Source: a virus. From it: a stretch of 30,937 nucleotides of DNA. The notes under the pieces were generated by a model. The model saw nothing but the letters and a program-made list of their open reading frames with translations. It did not search any database and had not been told where the DNA came from. A program made the position numbers and the translations under genes. The stretch lies in the IMG/VR virus record IMGVR_UViG_3300043466_001016, positions 1 to 30,937 of that record, one strand, 5' to 3'. Positions 5,677 through 14,715 of this stretch are shown here, in pieces (the stretch's first letter is position 1; the number at the start of each line of letters is the position of its first letter).

Positions 5677-6907
5677 AGAAATAACAGTTCAGGGATTTAC
5701 CCCCACCAAAAAACAGAAAGAGATTATTGATGCTTGTTTATCAAAGAACATCAAGTATATCGTAGGATGTTTCGGAAGACAAGCAGGTAAATCATTTACA
5801 GCGATGAACCTATTACTCAAGTGGGCACTCGAAGATAATAACTCTGTGTCTATGTGGGTATCACCAGTTTATTCACAAGCAAAAAAAGTATTCACAGAAC
5901 TAACGAATACAATAGCAGGAACAGGACTCACCAAGGCAATCAACAAGAGCGAACTAACAATCACCTTTATCAACGGGTCAGTAATCTATTTCAGGTCAGG
6001 AGAACGAGAAGATACATTAAGAGGATACACACTCAATTATCTTGTTGTAGATGAAGCAGCATACATCAAAGACGAAGTATGGAACACAGTATTAAGACCA
6101 ACAGTATTGGTGAATGGTAAGAAGGTTTTATTCATCTCAACACCAAAGGGAAGGAACTGGTTTTACAATCTGGCTATGAGAGGTATGAGTGATGAATACC
6201 CCCAATACAAAACATTCTACGCAACATCGTTCGATACACCATTCATCACAGCAGAAGAGTTGGAAGAAGCAAAGTTGTCCTTACCTGAAACAATATACAA
6301 ACAGGAGATACTGGCAGAGTTCATAGATGATGGTGGGGAAGTATTCGGTTCATTAAAGAATTGTTGTGTATTAGGTTCGTATCCAAATAAAGAAGATAAT
6401 GATAGATATTACGCAGGACTTGATATTGGTAGGGCAAATGACTATACTGTTTTAACAATATTAAATAGTAAAGGTGAAGTTGTTAGAATATTTAAGGACA
6501 GACAGAATAGTTGGAATGTAATCGTAAGTGAAATAGTAAAACATTTAAGAGAGTTTAACGCAAGAAGTATTATAGAAATAAATGGAATTGGAGACCCCAT
6601 ATTTGAGCAGATAAAAAAACAATACTCGAACATAGAACCATTCATCACCACAAATGATACGAAACAGAATCTAATTGAAGAATTGATTTTATCTCTAAAT
6701 GAAATGAAATTGAAACTACCATCACCAGAGTTAAATACAGACCTATACAAGGAACTATCTGTTTTCACCTATGAATATTCACCAAAGAGTAGAAGAGTGA
6801 AATATGGAAGTCCTGCGGGGTTTCACGATGATATGGTTATGAGTTTAGCACTCGCTAATGAATGTCTTAAAAAGAAAATCAATTATGGTAAATATGTTGT
6901 TAGATAA
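5669..6907 (+). CDS. terL: Terminase large subunit
   Basis: The DNA-packaging motor: an N-terminal ATPase and a C-terminal RNase H-like nuclease that cuts concatemers. Walker A is GRQAGKS (36-42), Walker B is VVDEA (about 126-130), and STPKGRNWFYNL follows as the coupling motif. Nuclease acidic residues are in AGLDIGRANDYT (Asp near 252) and HDDMVMSLAL (386-388). The length of 412 aa is typical. The start must be GTG 5669: a TAA precedes it in frame at 5666-5668, and the first in-frame ATG lies after Walker A. GTG overlaps the previous stop by 8 nt, so translation is probably coupled. Confidence 0.95.
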   Translation: MNKEITVQGFTPTKKQKEIIDACLSKNIKYIVGCFGRQAGKSFTAMNLLLKWALEDNNSVSMWVSPVYSQAKKVFTELTNTIAGTGLTKAINKSELTITFINGSVIYFRSGEREDTLRGYTLNYLVVDEAAYIKDEVWNTVLRPTVLVNGKKVLFISTPKGRNWFYNLAMRGMSDEYPQYKTFYATSFDTPFITAEELEEAKLSLPETIYKQEILAEFIDDGGEVFGSLKNCCVLGSYPNKEDNDRYYAGLDIGRANDYTVLTILNSKGEVVRIFKDRQNSWNVIVSEIVKHLREFNARSIIEINGIGDPIFEQIKKQYSNIEPFITTNDTKQNLIEELILSLNEMKLKLPSPELNTDLYKELSVFTYEYSPKSRRVKYGSPAGFHDDMVMSLALANECLKKKINYGKYVVR

Positions 6908-6915
6908 TTTTAGTT

Positions 6916-7464
6916 ATGAGTAAAAAAAGAATAGTCCAAATTGGAGAACAATTCAATAAGTTAAAAATTGCTTATGAAACAGAACCTTACCAACAACCAA
7001 GCGGACAAAAAAAAAGAGCCTTTGTTTGTAAGTGTGAATGTGGTAATGAACTCAAAGTGAGTTTAACCCACCTAATCACAAATCATACTGTAAGTTGTGG
7101 GTGCCACAAATACAATTTGATTAGACAAAATCAACCCCAAAGAAAACACGGACATACCACTAATGCTGGTTATAGAAGTCCTGAATATATCTCTTGGAGA
7201 TGTATGAAAGATAGATGTTTATATGAGACATCACAAAACTACTCATTATACGGTGGTCGTGGAATTACTGTATGTGATAGATGGTTAAACTCATTCAATA
7301 ACTTTTTACAAGATATGGGAAATAGACCAAAAGGTTTTACTCTTGATAGGATAAATCCTGACGGAAATTATGAACCTACAAATTGTAGATGGGCAGATAA
7401 GAAAACACAAAGACATAACCAAAGAGTTGTGAATAAAAAAAACAAAAATGATATTTTTATATGA
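6916..7464 (+). CDS. Zinc-ribbon HNH-like (homing) endonuclease, copy 2
   Basis: A paralogue of the gene at 3357: FNKLKIAYETEPYQQPSGQ, zinc ribbon CKCECGNELK ... SCGCHK, then YISWRCMKDRCLYE, YGGRGITVCDRW, FNNFLQDMGNRP and LDRINPDGNYEPTNCRWA, ending QRHNQR. It lies between the large terminase (8-nt gap) and the tail chaperone (4-nt overlap ATGA). The two copies bracket the methyltransferase-terminase block, which fits repeated invasion of this region by related selfish endonucleases. DNA cleavage is a family inference. Confidence 0.7.
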   Translation: MSKKRIVQIGEQFNKLKIAYETEPYQQPSGQKKRAFVCKCECGNELKVSLTHLITNHTVSCGCHKYNLIRQNQPQRKHGHTTNAGYRSPEYISWRCMKDRCLYETSQNYSLYGGRGITVCDRWLNSFNNFLQDMGNRPKGFTLDRINPDGNYEPTNCRWADKKTQRHNQRVVNKKNKNDIFI

Positions 7465-8153
7465 TGAAGTTTAACTATAAAGGAAAACAATACGAGATTG
7501 AAGAACCCACAGTAGAGATGTGGTCTAAACTTATTCTATTACAAGAATGGACTGATGAGCGTGAGTTCTGTGTAAAGTTATTATCATTCATAACTGGTCT
7601 TACAGAAGAAGATATTGAGAATAGTGATTATATGGAGGTTGTTAAATTATCTAACGAAATCTCCGTTTTTTTAACTCAAGATGGGGACAAGTTCTATAAC
7701 GAGTTCAGTTTCAACAATAAAAACTACAGATTTCTTGATTTACCAAATCTAACATTCGGTGAGTTCATAGACATAGATACATACCTAACAAAGGAACCCC
7801 ACGAAAAGAAAAAGGAAATGCCATTACTAATGGCTATGTTATATCGTGAGTTAGACGAGAACGGAAACTATAAACCATACAACTCAAAGGAATTACAACT
7901 CAAAGCAGAGGAGTTCAAGAAACTCCCTGTGAAATATGTTCGTGGTTCTACCAATTTTTTTTTTCATTTAGGCAAAACCTTATCAGGCAATTTTCAGGCC
8001 TCTTTTTGGGTCAGGTTGAAACTGATGGCAAAGATGATTTGGATACTCGTGAAGTTCGTTCCTTTGATAAGTTTTGGGGTTGGTTCGGTACTCTTGTTTC
8101 GTTGGCGGGGGAAGATATTACGAAGATTGAAGAGATTACTAAATATCCGTTAG
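7461..8153 (+). CDS. Tail assembly chaperone, short form (gpG-like)
   Basis: A cytoplasmic chaperone that would coat the tape measure during tail assembly. The N-terminal part (FNYKGKQYEIEEPTVEMWSK ... LLSFITGLTEEDIEN ... YRFLDLPNLTFGEFIDIDTYL) matches the chaperone family of Bacteroidota phages as I know it. After the T10 run at 7955-7964 this frame yields 62 residues with no Asp or Glu and many Lys/Arg (FRWRGKILRRLKRLLNIR), unlike the first part. A -1 shift there or at 8001-8007 enters the frame that ends at 8248. Which product dominates cannot be told from sequence. Confidence 0.7.
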   Translation: MMKFNYKGKQYEIEEPTVEMWSKLILLQEWTDEREFCVKLLSFITGLTEEDIENSDYMEVVKLSNEISVFLTQDGDKFYNEFSFNNKNYRFLDLPNLTFGEFIDIDTYLTKEPHEKKKEMPLLMAMLYRELDENGNYKPYNSKELQLKAEEFKKLPVKYVRGSTNFFFHLGKTLSGNFQASFWVRLKLMAKMIWILVKFVPLISFGVGSVLLFRWRGKILRRLKRLLNIR

Positions 8154-8248
8154 TGTTTGTCCTCAACTATTTATCATATAGTAAGGACATCAACGACATA
8201 AGAAAAAGGGAACAACAGAAAGTTCAACAACAAATGAAAAACAGATAA
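7461..8248 (+). CDS. Tail assembly chaperone, -1 frameshifted long form (gpGT-like)
   Basis: The -1 frame is open from the T10 run through to TGA/TAA at 8246-8248 and encodes FLGQVETDGKDDLDTREV, FDKFWGWFGTLVSLAGEDI and KIEEITKYPLVFVLNYLSY. This is acidic, well-composed sequence and a typical C-terminal half for this family. There is no ATG near its beginning, only a TTG at 8006. Slippage at the T10 run (N-T-TTT-TTT, perfect re-pairing) gives a fusion of about 262 residues. A second candidate is TCT TTT TGG at 8001-8009. Long/short tail chaperones made by frameshift are well established in lambda-like phages. A base-count error in the T run is the alternative. Confidence 0.65.
7955..7964 (+). 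promoter_or_regulatory. Candidate -1 frameshift slippery site (T10)
   Basis: Ten consecutive T residues, read AAT TTT TTT TTT CAT in the zero frame, allow full codon-anticodon re-pairing after a -1 slip. The downstream -1 frame is open to 8248. A weaker alternative is the TTTTT at 8003-8007. Confidence 0.5.
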
Positions 8249-8249
8249 T

Positions 8250-8798
8250 ATGGCAAACGCAGTAGGATACTATAACTATAAAAAGATAATGGACTTGTTA
8301 AGACAATTAGCCGATTATCACGAACAAATACAATCTTGGGGATTTGGTGATGTAGAACAACTTATCTACAATACAGAGATGAGATTGAAGCAGGACAATG
8401 TGCAATCCAATTTAGCCCCCTTCTATCCTGCTATGTGGGTTATACCTGAACTGGCAAGAACTGATGGTAAGGAAACCACCTATGAGTTCAATATCTTAAT
8501 AATGGATATACAGAACACCAAAAACTTTGATAACGAGTTGGATACATATAGTGATACATTAGACATTTTGAAGGATGTAATTGCTCAACTAAAATACGCA
8601 ACAGGAATGGAATGTTATTGCCAGTTGGATATAGATTATCCTATTGATATGACCCCATTTGGTGAGGCCTACGACGACTATGTAAATGGTTGGACTGGTA
8701 AGATTAGATTGAGAGTACCTGACGCAATAAACAGGTGTATAGCACCATACGCAGAGTTTCCACCTTGCGACAATAATAGCGACGGAGTAAGTGAGTAA
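8250..8798 (+). CDS. Tail terminator-like protein, putative
   Basis: A 182-residue protein beginning MANAVGYYNYKKIMDLLRQL. The middle (ETTYEFNILIMDIQNTKNFD) and helix (YSDTLDILKDVIAQLKYA) followed by strand-rich C-terminal residues (WTGKIRLRVPDAINRC) fit the tail-terminator type fold in which a ring caps the tail tube. The assignment rests on remembered similarity to proteins at this position in Bacteroidota phages and on the next gene being neck-like. ATG follows the previous stop by 1 nt. Alternative: another connector component. Confidence 0.45.
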   Translation: MANAVGYYNYKKIMDLLRQLADYHEQIQSWGFGDVEQLIYNTEMRLKQDNVQSNLAPFYPAMWVIPELARTDGKETTYEFNILIMDIQNTKNFDNELDTYSDTLDILKDVIAQLKYATGMECYCQLDIDYPIDMTPFGEAYDDYVNGWTGKIRLRVPDAINRCIAPYAEFPPCDNNSDGVSE

Positions 8799-9351
8799 TT
8801 ATCAATTCTATTCGTTTCAAGCAATACCACAACCGAACTTTGATGCGGCTATGGAGGAACTTGCTGCCAAGTTTCAAGAAGCACTAAAAAGTAATTTAGC
8901 AAAACCTTATCCATACGCACCAGGATACTTCGGTCAAAAGGCGTCATCAGGTAAGAGGGATATGAAAAAGAAAACAGGTAATCTATACAACTCTATAAAT
9001 GTTTCATTTGACCCACAGACAAATAGAATGAAGGTCAGTATGTTAGAATATTGGAAGTTTGTAAATGATGGAAGACAACCAGGTAAATATGTTCCACTAA
9101 AACCTTTGATGGATTGGATGAGAAAAAAGGGAATGAATAGAGACCCTAAAGGTAGATTCAAGAAGTTCAATATTAAAGGAGTGGCATTCGCAATATCCAA
9201 ATCAATACAGAAGTTTGGTATTCAACCAACAAACTTCTATGACGATAGTTTTGATGTATTCATCAAGGAGTTCAATAAACCTAATGGGCCTGCTTCACAA
9301 CTTGGAATGGACTTACAAACCTTCCTAACAAAAATAATTCAAGAACCATAA
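8791..9351 (+). CDS. HK97 gp10-like neck / tail completion protein
   Basis: Would sit at the head-tail junction. KKKTGNLYNSINV, EYWKFVNDGRQPGK, PLKPLMDWMRKKG and FAISKSIQKFGIQPTNFYDD are the order and wording expected in the HK97 gp10-like family. The length of 186 aa fits. The start is GTG 8791, overlapping the preceding stop as GTGAGTAA; no ATG occurs until about residue 21. The same 8-nt start-stop geometry is used for the large terminase. Confidence 0.7.
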   Translation: MSNYQFYSFQAIPQPNFDAAMEELAAKFQEALKSNLAKPYPYAPGYFGQKASSGKRDMKKKTGNLYNSINVSFDPQTNRMKVSMLEYWKFVNDGRQPGKYVPLKPLMDWMRKKGMNRDPKGRFKKFNIKGVAFAISKSIQKFGIQPTNFYDDSFDVFIKEFNKPNGPASQLGMDLQTFLTKIIQEP

Positions 9352-9355
9352 TAAT

Positions 9356-10966
9356 ATGAGCGTAATAATAAATGTAGAACAATCACCTCTAACTATTACC
9401 CCGAGTAATGGTGAGCACATCTACACAATATCATCGACAGGATATACATTACAGAACTTCAAGTTTGTAATTGATGTCTATTTTAGACCAGATAGTATAA
9501 ACTTTTCAGGTAATCCTCAACCAACAGCAAGATTAAAGGTTCGTCCTAATTCTTATGGTAAAGCAATCGTTGAGTTGGAAGAAATAGTTAGAACATTCCT
9601 TAAAGCCAATCCAAGATTTTCGGGGACAACATACCCGTACTTGAACTTTGTTGCAGAGGAAAACTCTGTATTGACGATGAGTGATGCTAAAGAAACAAGG
9701 ACACTAAATGCGTTCAACATCTATGGTGGTAATAACTTGAGTGCTACTGTTCCTGTGTTATGGCATGCAGAACAATACATCGTAAAGGTGGGGTGTGAAT
9801 ACGAAGACACTACAACAAATTCAATCATATTGGATATGGACTTATTAGGTTCATATCAACCAGCAGCAATCAACATATTTCCTGGTGTGGATAATAAACT
9901 TATCCCATCACCTTTTCTATCAGGAGCAACATTAGGTTCGGGTTATACACAATCCCCTAACTTTTTCCAAGTAGATAATCAGTCGTGGTATTACTATGAT
10001 TTGTTTAGACACATATACACTACTGGTCCTGATACAACTTGTGGGCCTCGTGAGTTTCTAAATGCTGGTGGAAGAGAATACAAGACAATATCACAAGATG
10101 GTTTCGTATCACAAAGGGTTAGAAGAAGACAACATCACCCCGATTGTCCTATCATCATTTCATTTTTGGACGGACAAAACGACTATTTTAACAACCAAAC
10201 TACAAGGGTAGTGGTGAGAGGTGCTGATTTACAAGGTCAAAACTACACTTATTCCGCATATACTGCTAATGTATCAACAGGATTTACCAACAACTATGAT
10301 ATATGGAAGAATGCTGTATTCTATATGCCGTGGAACATAACTCAATCAGGAACGAATGTAATACCACAGGACTCACAGAAATTATGTTTCTATCTAACAT
10401 CAGGTAGTGATATGAACTTTTCAGCAAGAACAAGTGAGATACTTGAGTTCTATATGGAAGACCCTGATTGTATTAACCAACCTATTCATCTATTGTTCTT
10501 GAATGGTAGAGGTATGTGGGACACTTATACATTCGGTAAGAAATCAAGCAAGACATTTGAGGTAGAAAGAAAACAATACAGACAAGAAAGTTCATTAGAC
10601 AAGTCATTTTATTCAATGGGGTCATCACAAAGAGGTATAACAATTTACGACCAACTTGCTACTTACAAGATAGAATGTATGTCTAACTTTATGACTGACG
10701 AAGACACAGTAGTTGTGGAGGAAATATTCAACTCACCTGAAGTGTATATCATAGAAGGAACAACAGAAATGATTGACCCTTGTGCTCAACCTGATATTGA
10801 TAATTGTGAGAGTTGTTTAGGTGAGATAAGACAATACCAATACCTATTACCAGTTGTGTTGGAAAACAGAGAATTAAAAAAGTTCCAAAGACAATACCAA
10901 AAGATATTTCAATACACATTTGACTTGAGATATGCTGATGTTAAACGCTATAGAACACAAGGATAA
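9356..10966 (+). CDS. Large minor tail protein, 536 aa (distal tail)
   Basis: The N-terminus (FKFVIDVYFRPDSINF, RLKVRPNSYGKAIVELEEIV, FLKANPRFSGTTYPYLNF) resembles a tail protein found next to the hub gene in Bacteroidota phages. The remainder is strand-rich with Tyr and Asn, and ends in KKFQRQYQKIFQYTFDLRYADV. A Cys cluster (DPCAQPDIDNCESCLGEIRQ) lies near residue 490 and may be structural. It is followed 3 nt later by the 1089-residue protein. I infer a structural role in the tail tip; the exact position is unknown. Confidence 0.6.
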   Translation: MSVIINVEQSPLTITPSNGEHIYTISSTGYTLQNFKFVIDVYFRPDSINFSGNPQPTARLKVRPNSYGKAIVELEEIVRTFLKANPRFSGTTYPYLNFVAEENSVLTMSDAKETRTLNAFNIYGGNNLSATVPVLWHAEQYIVKVGCEYEDTTTNSIILDMDLLGSYQPAAINIFPGVDNKLIPSPFLSGATLGSGYTQSPNFFQVDNQSWYYYDLFRHIYTTGPDTTCGPREFLNAGGREYKTISQDGFVSQRVRRRQHHPDCPIIISFLDGQNDYFNNQTTRVVVRGADLQGQNYTYSAYTANVSTGFTNNYDIWKNAVFYMPWNITQSGTNVIPQDSQKLCFYLTSGSDMNFSARTSEILEFYMEDPDCINQPIHLLFLNGRGMWDTYTFGKKSSKTFEVERKQYRQESSLDKSFYSMGSSQRGITIYDQLATYKIECMSNFMTDEDTVVVEEIFNSPEVYIIEGTTEMIDPCAQPDIDNCESCLGEIRQYQYLLPVVLENRELKKFQRQYQKIFQYTFDLRYADVKRYRTQG

Positions 10967-10969
10967 TAT

Positions 10970-13900
10970 ATGGGATTACAAATACGAACTTATGTAAATG
11001 GGAACCAAGAGTTTATTGAACTCTATGGTAATGAAGATATTGATATGGAAGTATCCTTTGCGGAGATACAGGACATAACAAAAAAGAATAGTGCCTTCAC
11101 AAAAGAGTTCAAGGTGCCAGGTAGTAAGAACAATAACTACATCTTCAATTACTTCTTTGATATTAACCAAGTATTCACAGATTGGAACCCCAAGAAAAAG
11201 TTTGAAGCAGACCTCATCTATGATGGATACGAACTCTATAACGGGTATGTAAGATTGAATAGTGTATCTATCAACAAGATTGAAAAGACCTATTCTATAA
11301 CCTTCTATTCAGCTGTGGGAGACCTTGTAGCGAACATCGGTGATAAAGCATTATGTAATGTTGATACGAGTTCCTTGAACCACTCATTATACAATACAAA
11401 TATAACAGAAACTTTATTTTTCGACCCATCATTACACAATCCATATTCATATAATCTTGCTAATCCATCTGCTCCAATAACACCAAATCCAGTTAATACA
11501 GGAGAAGTTCAATATGTTTTAGGACAAAGGGGTTATGACTATACTGGTTCAACCTTTAGAGATATCAGGGACATCAACACCAAGAATACCCCACTTCTTG
11601 ATTTTTCAGGAACAACAGGTTTCTTTGACTTTTCAGGTAGTCCTGTTATTTCATCGTATCTTATTCCTTCTGTGAGAACGAGAACATTATATGAATTGAT
11701 TGTGAATCAAGCAGGATATTATTTGGAAAGTTCCTTTTTTGATACTGACTATTTTGGTAGATATTACATACCACTTTCTTTCAATACAGAGCAACCATTT
11801 ATGGCTCAAGCCACGGACTACAAATATAAATGGGTTAATACTTCAGGTTATACTTCACAACTACCCATTAATTTTTTTGATATAGGAGGTTCGAGTGTTT
11901 TTGCGTTGGATATGTTAAAACCATTCAATATTGTTGAGGAAAACTTGGGATTCAATCCATTAGATTATGCTGAATATTCTGGTATTGCTCCACAAATATC
12001 AGCATATACACAATACTTTTTCGCTTTACCATATTCTAATGGTAATCCTATCACTTACGAAATGAGTATAACAAATGTTTATACTGGTTCTACTTATTGT
12101 TCTAATCCTCCGAGTTGTGGTGATTTTATCGGTGATATGTGGTTAGTCAGATATACGGCTAATTCTGGTTCAACTATTGTAGGTCAAACCATATCATCAG
12201 TTCCATTTTTCGGTTTCGATTCAGGCCCAAATGCAACAAATACCTATTATTTTACGGGTTCAACTACACCATTAGGTAGTTTCAACGGAACAGATTTATA
12301 CTTCTTTGCATATACAATCAATCAACCTGGTTGGATTATAACGGGTGCTTCATTCAATACTTTATCTTATCCTAATGTTCTACCGTATGAAATTGAACTT
12401 CATAAGGAGATGTCCTGCGACCAAAAACAAATTGATTTCATACAAAATATAAATAAGACATTCAATCTTGTTGTTGTAGAACATCCTACAAAAACAAAGA
12501 CACTAATAGTTGAACCTATTAACGATTATATTGGTAAAGGTCAATTATTAGATTGGACTGATAAAGTAGATTATGATGCTACACAAAATCTTTATCCGAC
12601 CACGAATCTAATCAACGGTACAATCTTTGCTTCTAATAAAGCAGACAAGGATTATATTAACATAGAATACACAAAGAGAAGTAATAAAACCTTCGGTCAA
12701 AACCAATTTGATTTAGATATTGATTACAAAAATCAAACAACAAATCTAACACAAACATTAGGACAGAATACCGATTATTATTTGAATGCTTCAGGTGATA
12801 CGAATATTGCTTTACCTTGTTATTTCATCACCAAAGAGAATAACAATAATGGTATTTCTACATTCGAGTATAGACCATTTCGTTCTATACCAAGACAGAC
12901 ATTCAAGTCAGTATCTATACCAACAGGTAATACATCATCAAATCCATTTTTTTACAGATACGCTGGAACGAATAGTCCATTTACAAATATTGGTTTAACA
13001 AGTATGGGAACATTCCCAAATTACAATCGTAATACAACATATCCATATGCTATTGATGGTTTTTCACATTATACAATTTATGATAGTAGTAATACATTCA
13101 CACCTGATGAATTAGTATATCCAACTATAGAAAACCAATACGATAGATATTACAAAGATTATATTGATGATTTGACTGATGATGAAAATAAGATTTATCA
13201 GGTACAAATGTATCTAACGCCTTGGGAAGTTGCGGGACTGTACTTTAATGAAACGATAATGATAAAGAATACAAAGTTCAGGATAAATAAAATATCAGGA
13301 CTTTCACTTCTTACACCTGGTATGTGTAGTGTTGAGTTAGTAAAACTAACAAGAGATTATACATCAACACCAGTTTTATTTTACGATTTAATAAACTGTA
13401 GCGACCCTTGTGATGTAATACATACACACACGGATATTGTATATCCTGTATGGGCCTTTGAAGGTCAATATGTGGATGTTTATACGGGCCCGTTAGATTA
13501 TGAACCTTTTGAAAATATAAAAAGATATAAAGTTGTTAGAACAGAATACAACGAAGCATATACCTACACCATTCCGTATTTTGATATTTATAGAACACAG
13601 ACCTTCAATTATTACATCTTTTGGGATTATGCTACTTATAGTAGTTGTTCCGCAACAACCCCAAGTTTTGATTTGAGAATAACAGATGAAACAACAACAC
13701 CATATACTGGTGATTGTGTTTCTATGACGATTACCAATACAGGAATTACACAGAGCACATTTAATTTTAAGTATTGTGATAAAATTGATGGTACTTGGAC
13801 GCTTGACCCATTAAGTTCAATAACGATATGTGGTCTGTATAGTTCATTTCAAGATACAGGATTTACCTATTGTGTAAGTTCATTCACACCTTGTGTTAGT

Positions 13901-14239
13901 TGGACTCCTTTACCTACACCCACTCCTACGAACACACCAAATCTATCACCTTCACCAACGAGGACACCCACTCCAACCCCTGGCATATCACCAAGCCCGA
14001 CCAACACACCTTCACCAACCCCTTCAGGTGTTGCTTGTAGAGTGAATACAACATTAAACATAACTGATACAGGGTGGATAAAATATAATTTATGTAATGG
14101 AAATATACAATATGAGTTTGTTAGTTCATTAGGTAGTTATACAATTACGGATTGTATTCAATTAGGTTCAGTACAACCAGGTATTCCATACGCTGACTTG
14201 GCTGTATTCACCATAATCACAAGTGGAACTCCTTGTTAA
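10970..14239 (+). CDS. Tail hub/baseplate-like protein with C-terminal Thr-Pro linker and Cys modules, 1089 aa
   Basis: The N-terminal 130 residues (RTYVNGNQEFIELYGNEDID, SFAEIQDITKKNSAFTKEFK, VPGSKNNNYIFNYFF) match the large tail protein typical of Bacteroidota phages, likely the hub or baseplate. A strand-rich middle follows. The C-terminal 350 residues are different: small Cys-containing segments (FKYCDKIDG..., SITICGLY), a Thr-Pro linker at about 13912-14022, then a terminal module with YNLCNGNIQYEF and ITDCIQLG. The linker and modules are like those of the next genes, so the C-terminus seems a grafted surface tail. Host contact is a reasonable guess. Confidence 0.65.
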   Translation: MGLQIRTYVNGNQEFIELYGNEDIDMEVSFAEIQDITKKNSAFTKEFKVPGSKNNNYIFNYFFDINQVFTDWNPKKKFEADLIYDGYELYNGYVRLNSVSINKIEKTYSITFYSAVGDLVANIGDKALCNVDTSSLNHSLYNTNITETLFFDPSLHNPYSYNLANPSAPITPNPVNTGEVQYVLGQRGYDYTGSTFRDIRDINTKNTPLLDFSGTTGFFDFSGSPVISSYLIPSVRTRTLYELIVNQAGYYLESSFFDTDYFGRYYIPLSFNTEQPFMAQATDYKYKWVNTSGYTSQLPINFFDIGGSSVFALDMLKPFNIVEENLGFNPLDYAEYSGIAPQISAYTQYFFALPYSNGNPITYEMSITNVYTGSTYCSNPPSCGDFIGDMWLVRYTANSGSTIVGQTISSVPFFGFDSGPNATNTYYFTGSTTPLGSFNGTDLYFFAYTINQPGWIITGASFNTLSYPNVLPYEIELHKEMSCDQKQIDFIQNINKTFNLVVVEHPTKTKTLIVEPINDYIGKGQLLDWTDKVDYDATQNLYPTTNLINGTIFASNKADKDYINIEYTKRSNKTFGQNQFDLDIDYKNQTTNLTQTLGQNTDYYLNASGDTNIALPCYFITKENNNNGISTFEYRPFRSIPRQTFKSVSIPTGNTSSNPFFYRYAGTNSPFTNIGLTSMGTFPNYNRNTTYPYAIDGFSHYTIYDSSNTFTPDELVYPTIENQYDRYYKDYIDDLTDDENKIYQVQMYLTPWEVAGLYFNETIMIKNTKFRINKISGLSLLTPGMCSVELVKLTRDYTSTPVLFYDLINCSDPCDVIHTHTDIVYPVWAFEGQYVDVYTGPLDYEPFENIKRYKVVRTEYNEAYTYTIPYFDIYRTQTFNYYIFWDYATYSSCSATTPSFDLRITDETTTPYTGDCVSMTITNTGITQSTFNFKYCDKIDGTWTLDPLSSITICGLYSSFQDTGFTYCVSSFTPCVSWTPLPTPTPTNTPNLSPSPTRTPTPTPGISPSPTNTPSPTPSGVACRVNTTLNITDTGWIKYNLCNGNIQYEFVSSLGSYTITDCIQLGSVQPGIPYADLAVFTIITSGTPC
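13912..14022 (+). repeat. Thr-Pro coding repeat in the hub-like gene
   Basis: A short-period coding repeat (TPTPTNTP, SPSPTRTPTPTPG) joining two Cys-bounded modules. Its opposite strand is open and reads as Val-Gly repeats, which is a shadow. Confidence 0.8.
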
Positions 14240-14242
14240 AAA

Positions 14243-14260
14243 TGATATTTATAAGTAATG
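14243..14260 (+). promoter_or_regulatory. TGATATTTAT(A/T)A box before the start codon
   Basis: TGATATTTATAAGTAATG at 14243-14260 ends in the start codon of the next gene. Related boxes lie at 17496, 19953, 26738 and 30165, each 14-16 nt before an ATG. It could be a phage promoter giving very short leaders, or a translation enhancer. Confidence 0.45.
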
Positions 14261-14704
14261 GCATTTAGATACACACCCACTCCAACCCCGAGTGTTAGTC
14301 CAACGATAAGTTTAACCCCTTCAATCACACCGACTTTAACACCTACGGGTACAGTATGTCCTGGTGCTACACCAACGATGACGAATACACCAACGATGAC
14401 GAGCAGTCCAACAGGAACAATCAATCCCACCCCTACACAAACGAGCAGTCCAACAGGAACAATTGCTGAAACACCTACGATGACACCCACTCCTTCATCA
14501 ACACCACCTGCTGAAACTTGTACCAACTGGCAAATTACTAATGATACATTCTTTGATGTGAATTGGTCTGGTATTGTTTGTGGAACGGAAACATCAACAG
14601 GTGGTTTGATATTAGTAGGTCAAACAATCTTTACTGGATGTATTAAAGATGGAACATTAGGTTATACAGGTACTCCAACCATAACTGTTGCTGCGATATG
14701 TTAA
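14258..14704 (+). CDS. Thr-Pro-rich single-module virion protein, 148 aa
   Basis: About 80 N-terminal residues are nearly all Thr, Pro and Ser (YTPTPTPSVSPTISLTPS onward). A C-terminal module bounded by cysteines follows: CTNWQITNDTFFDVNWSGI, VCGTETSTGG, TIFTGCIKDG and a terminal Cys. The module has the same strand pattern as those in the neighbouring proteins. There is no signal peptide or membrane segment. It lies between two tail proteins and starts behind a TGATATTTAT box, so it may be expressed separately as a fibre or decoration. A 23-base direct repeat inside the linker region suggests growth by slippage. Function unknown. Confidence 0.6.
   Translation: MAFRYTPTPTPSVSPTISLTPSITPTLTPTGTVCPGATPTMTNTPTMTSSPTGTINPTPTQTSSPTGTIAETPTMTPTPSSTPPAETCTNWQITNDTFFDVNWSGIVCGTETSTGGLILVGQTIFTGCIKDGTLGYTGTPTITVAAIC
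14399..14463 (+). repeat. Pair of 23-base direct repeats in a Thr-Pro linker
   Basis: The segment starting ACGAGCAGTCCAACAGGAAC is identical at 14399-14421 and 14441-14463 and encodes SSPTGTI both times. Identical codons in a family where most linker repeats use varied codons point to a recent duplication. Confidence 0.75.
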
Positions 14705-14715
14705 TGATATAGAAT

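Noticed and set aside
8006-8248. Independent 80-residue gene from TTG 8006
   Set aside because: The frame is open upstream to the T10 run and there is no ATG; a -1 frameshift product of the chaperone explains it better.
14399-14463. CRISPR-like short repeats in the Thr-Pro region
   Set aside because: Repeats are in frame, code for Thr-Pro linkers, lack regular spacers and lie inside a clear gene.
13867-14526. Reverse-strand open frames rich in Val-Gly (also 16122-16742 and 26245-26430)
   Set aside because: They are the antisense of the Thr-Pro coding repeats; stop codons are avoided there for trivial reasons, and the + strand proteins are better supported.
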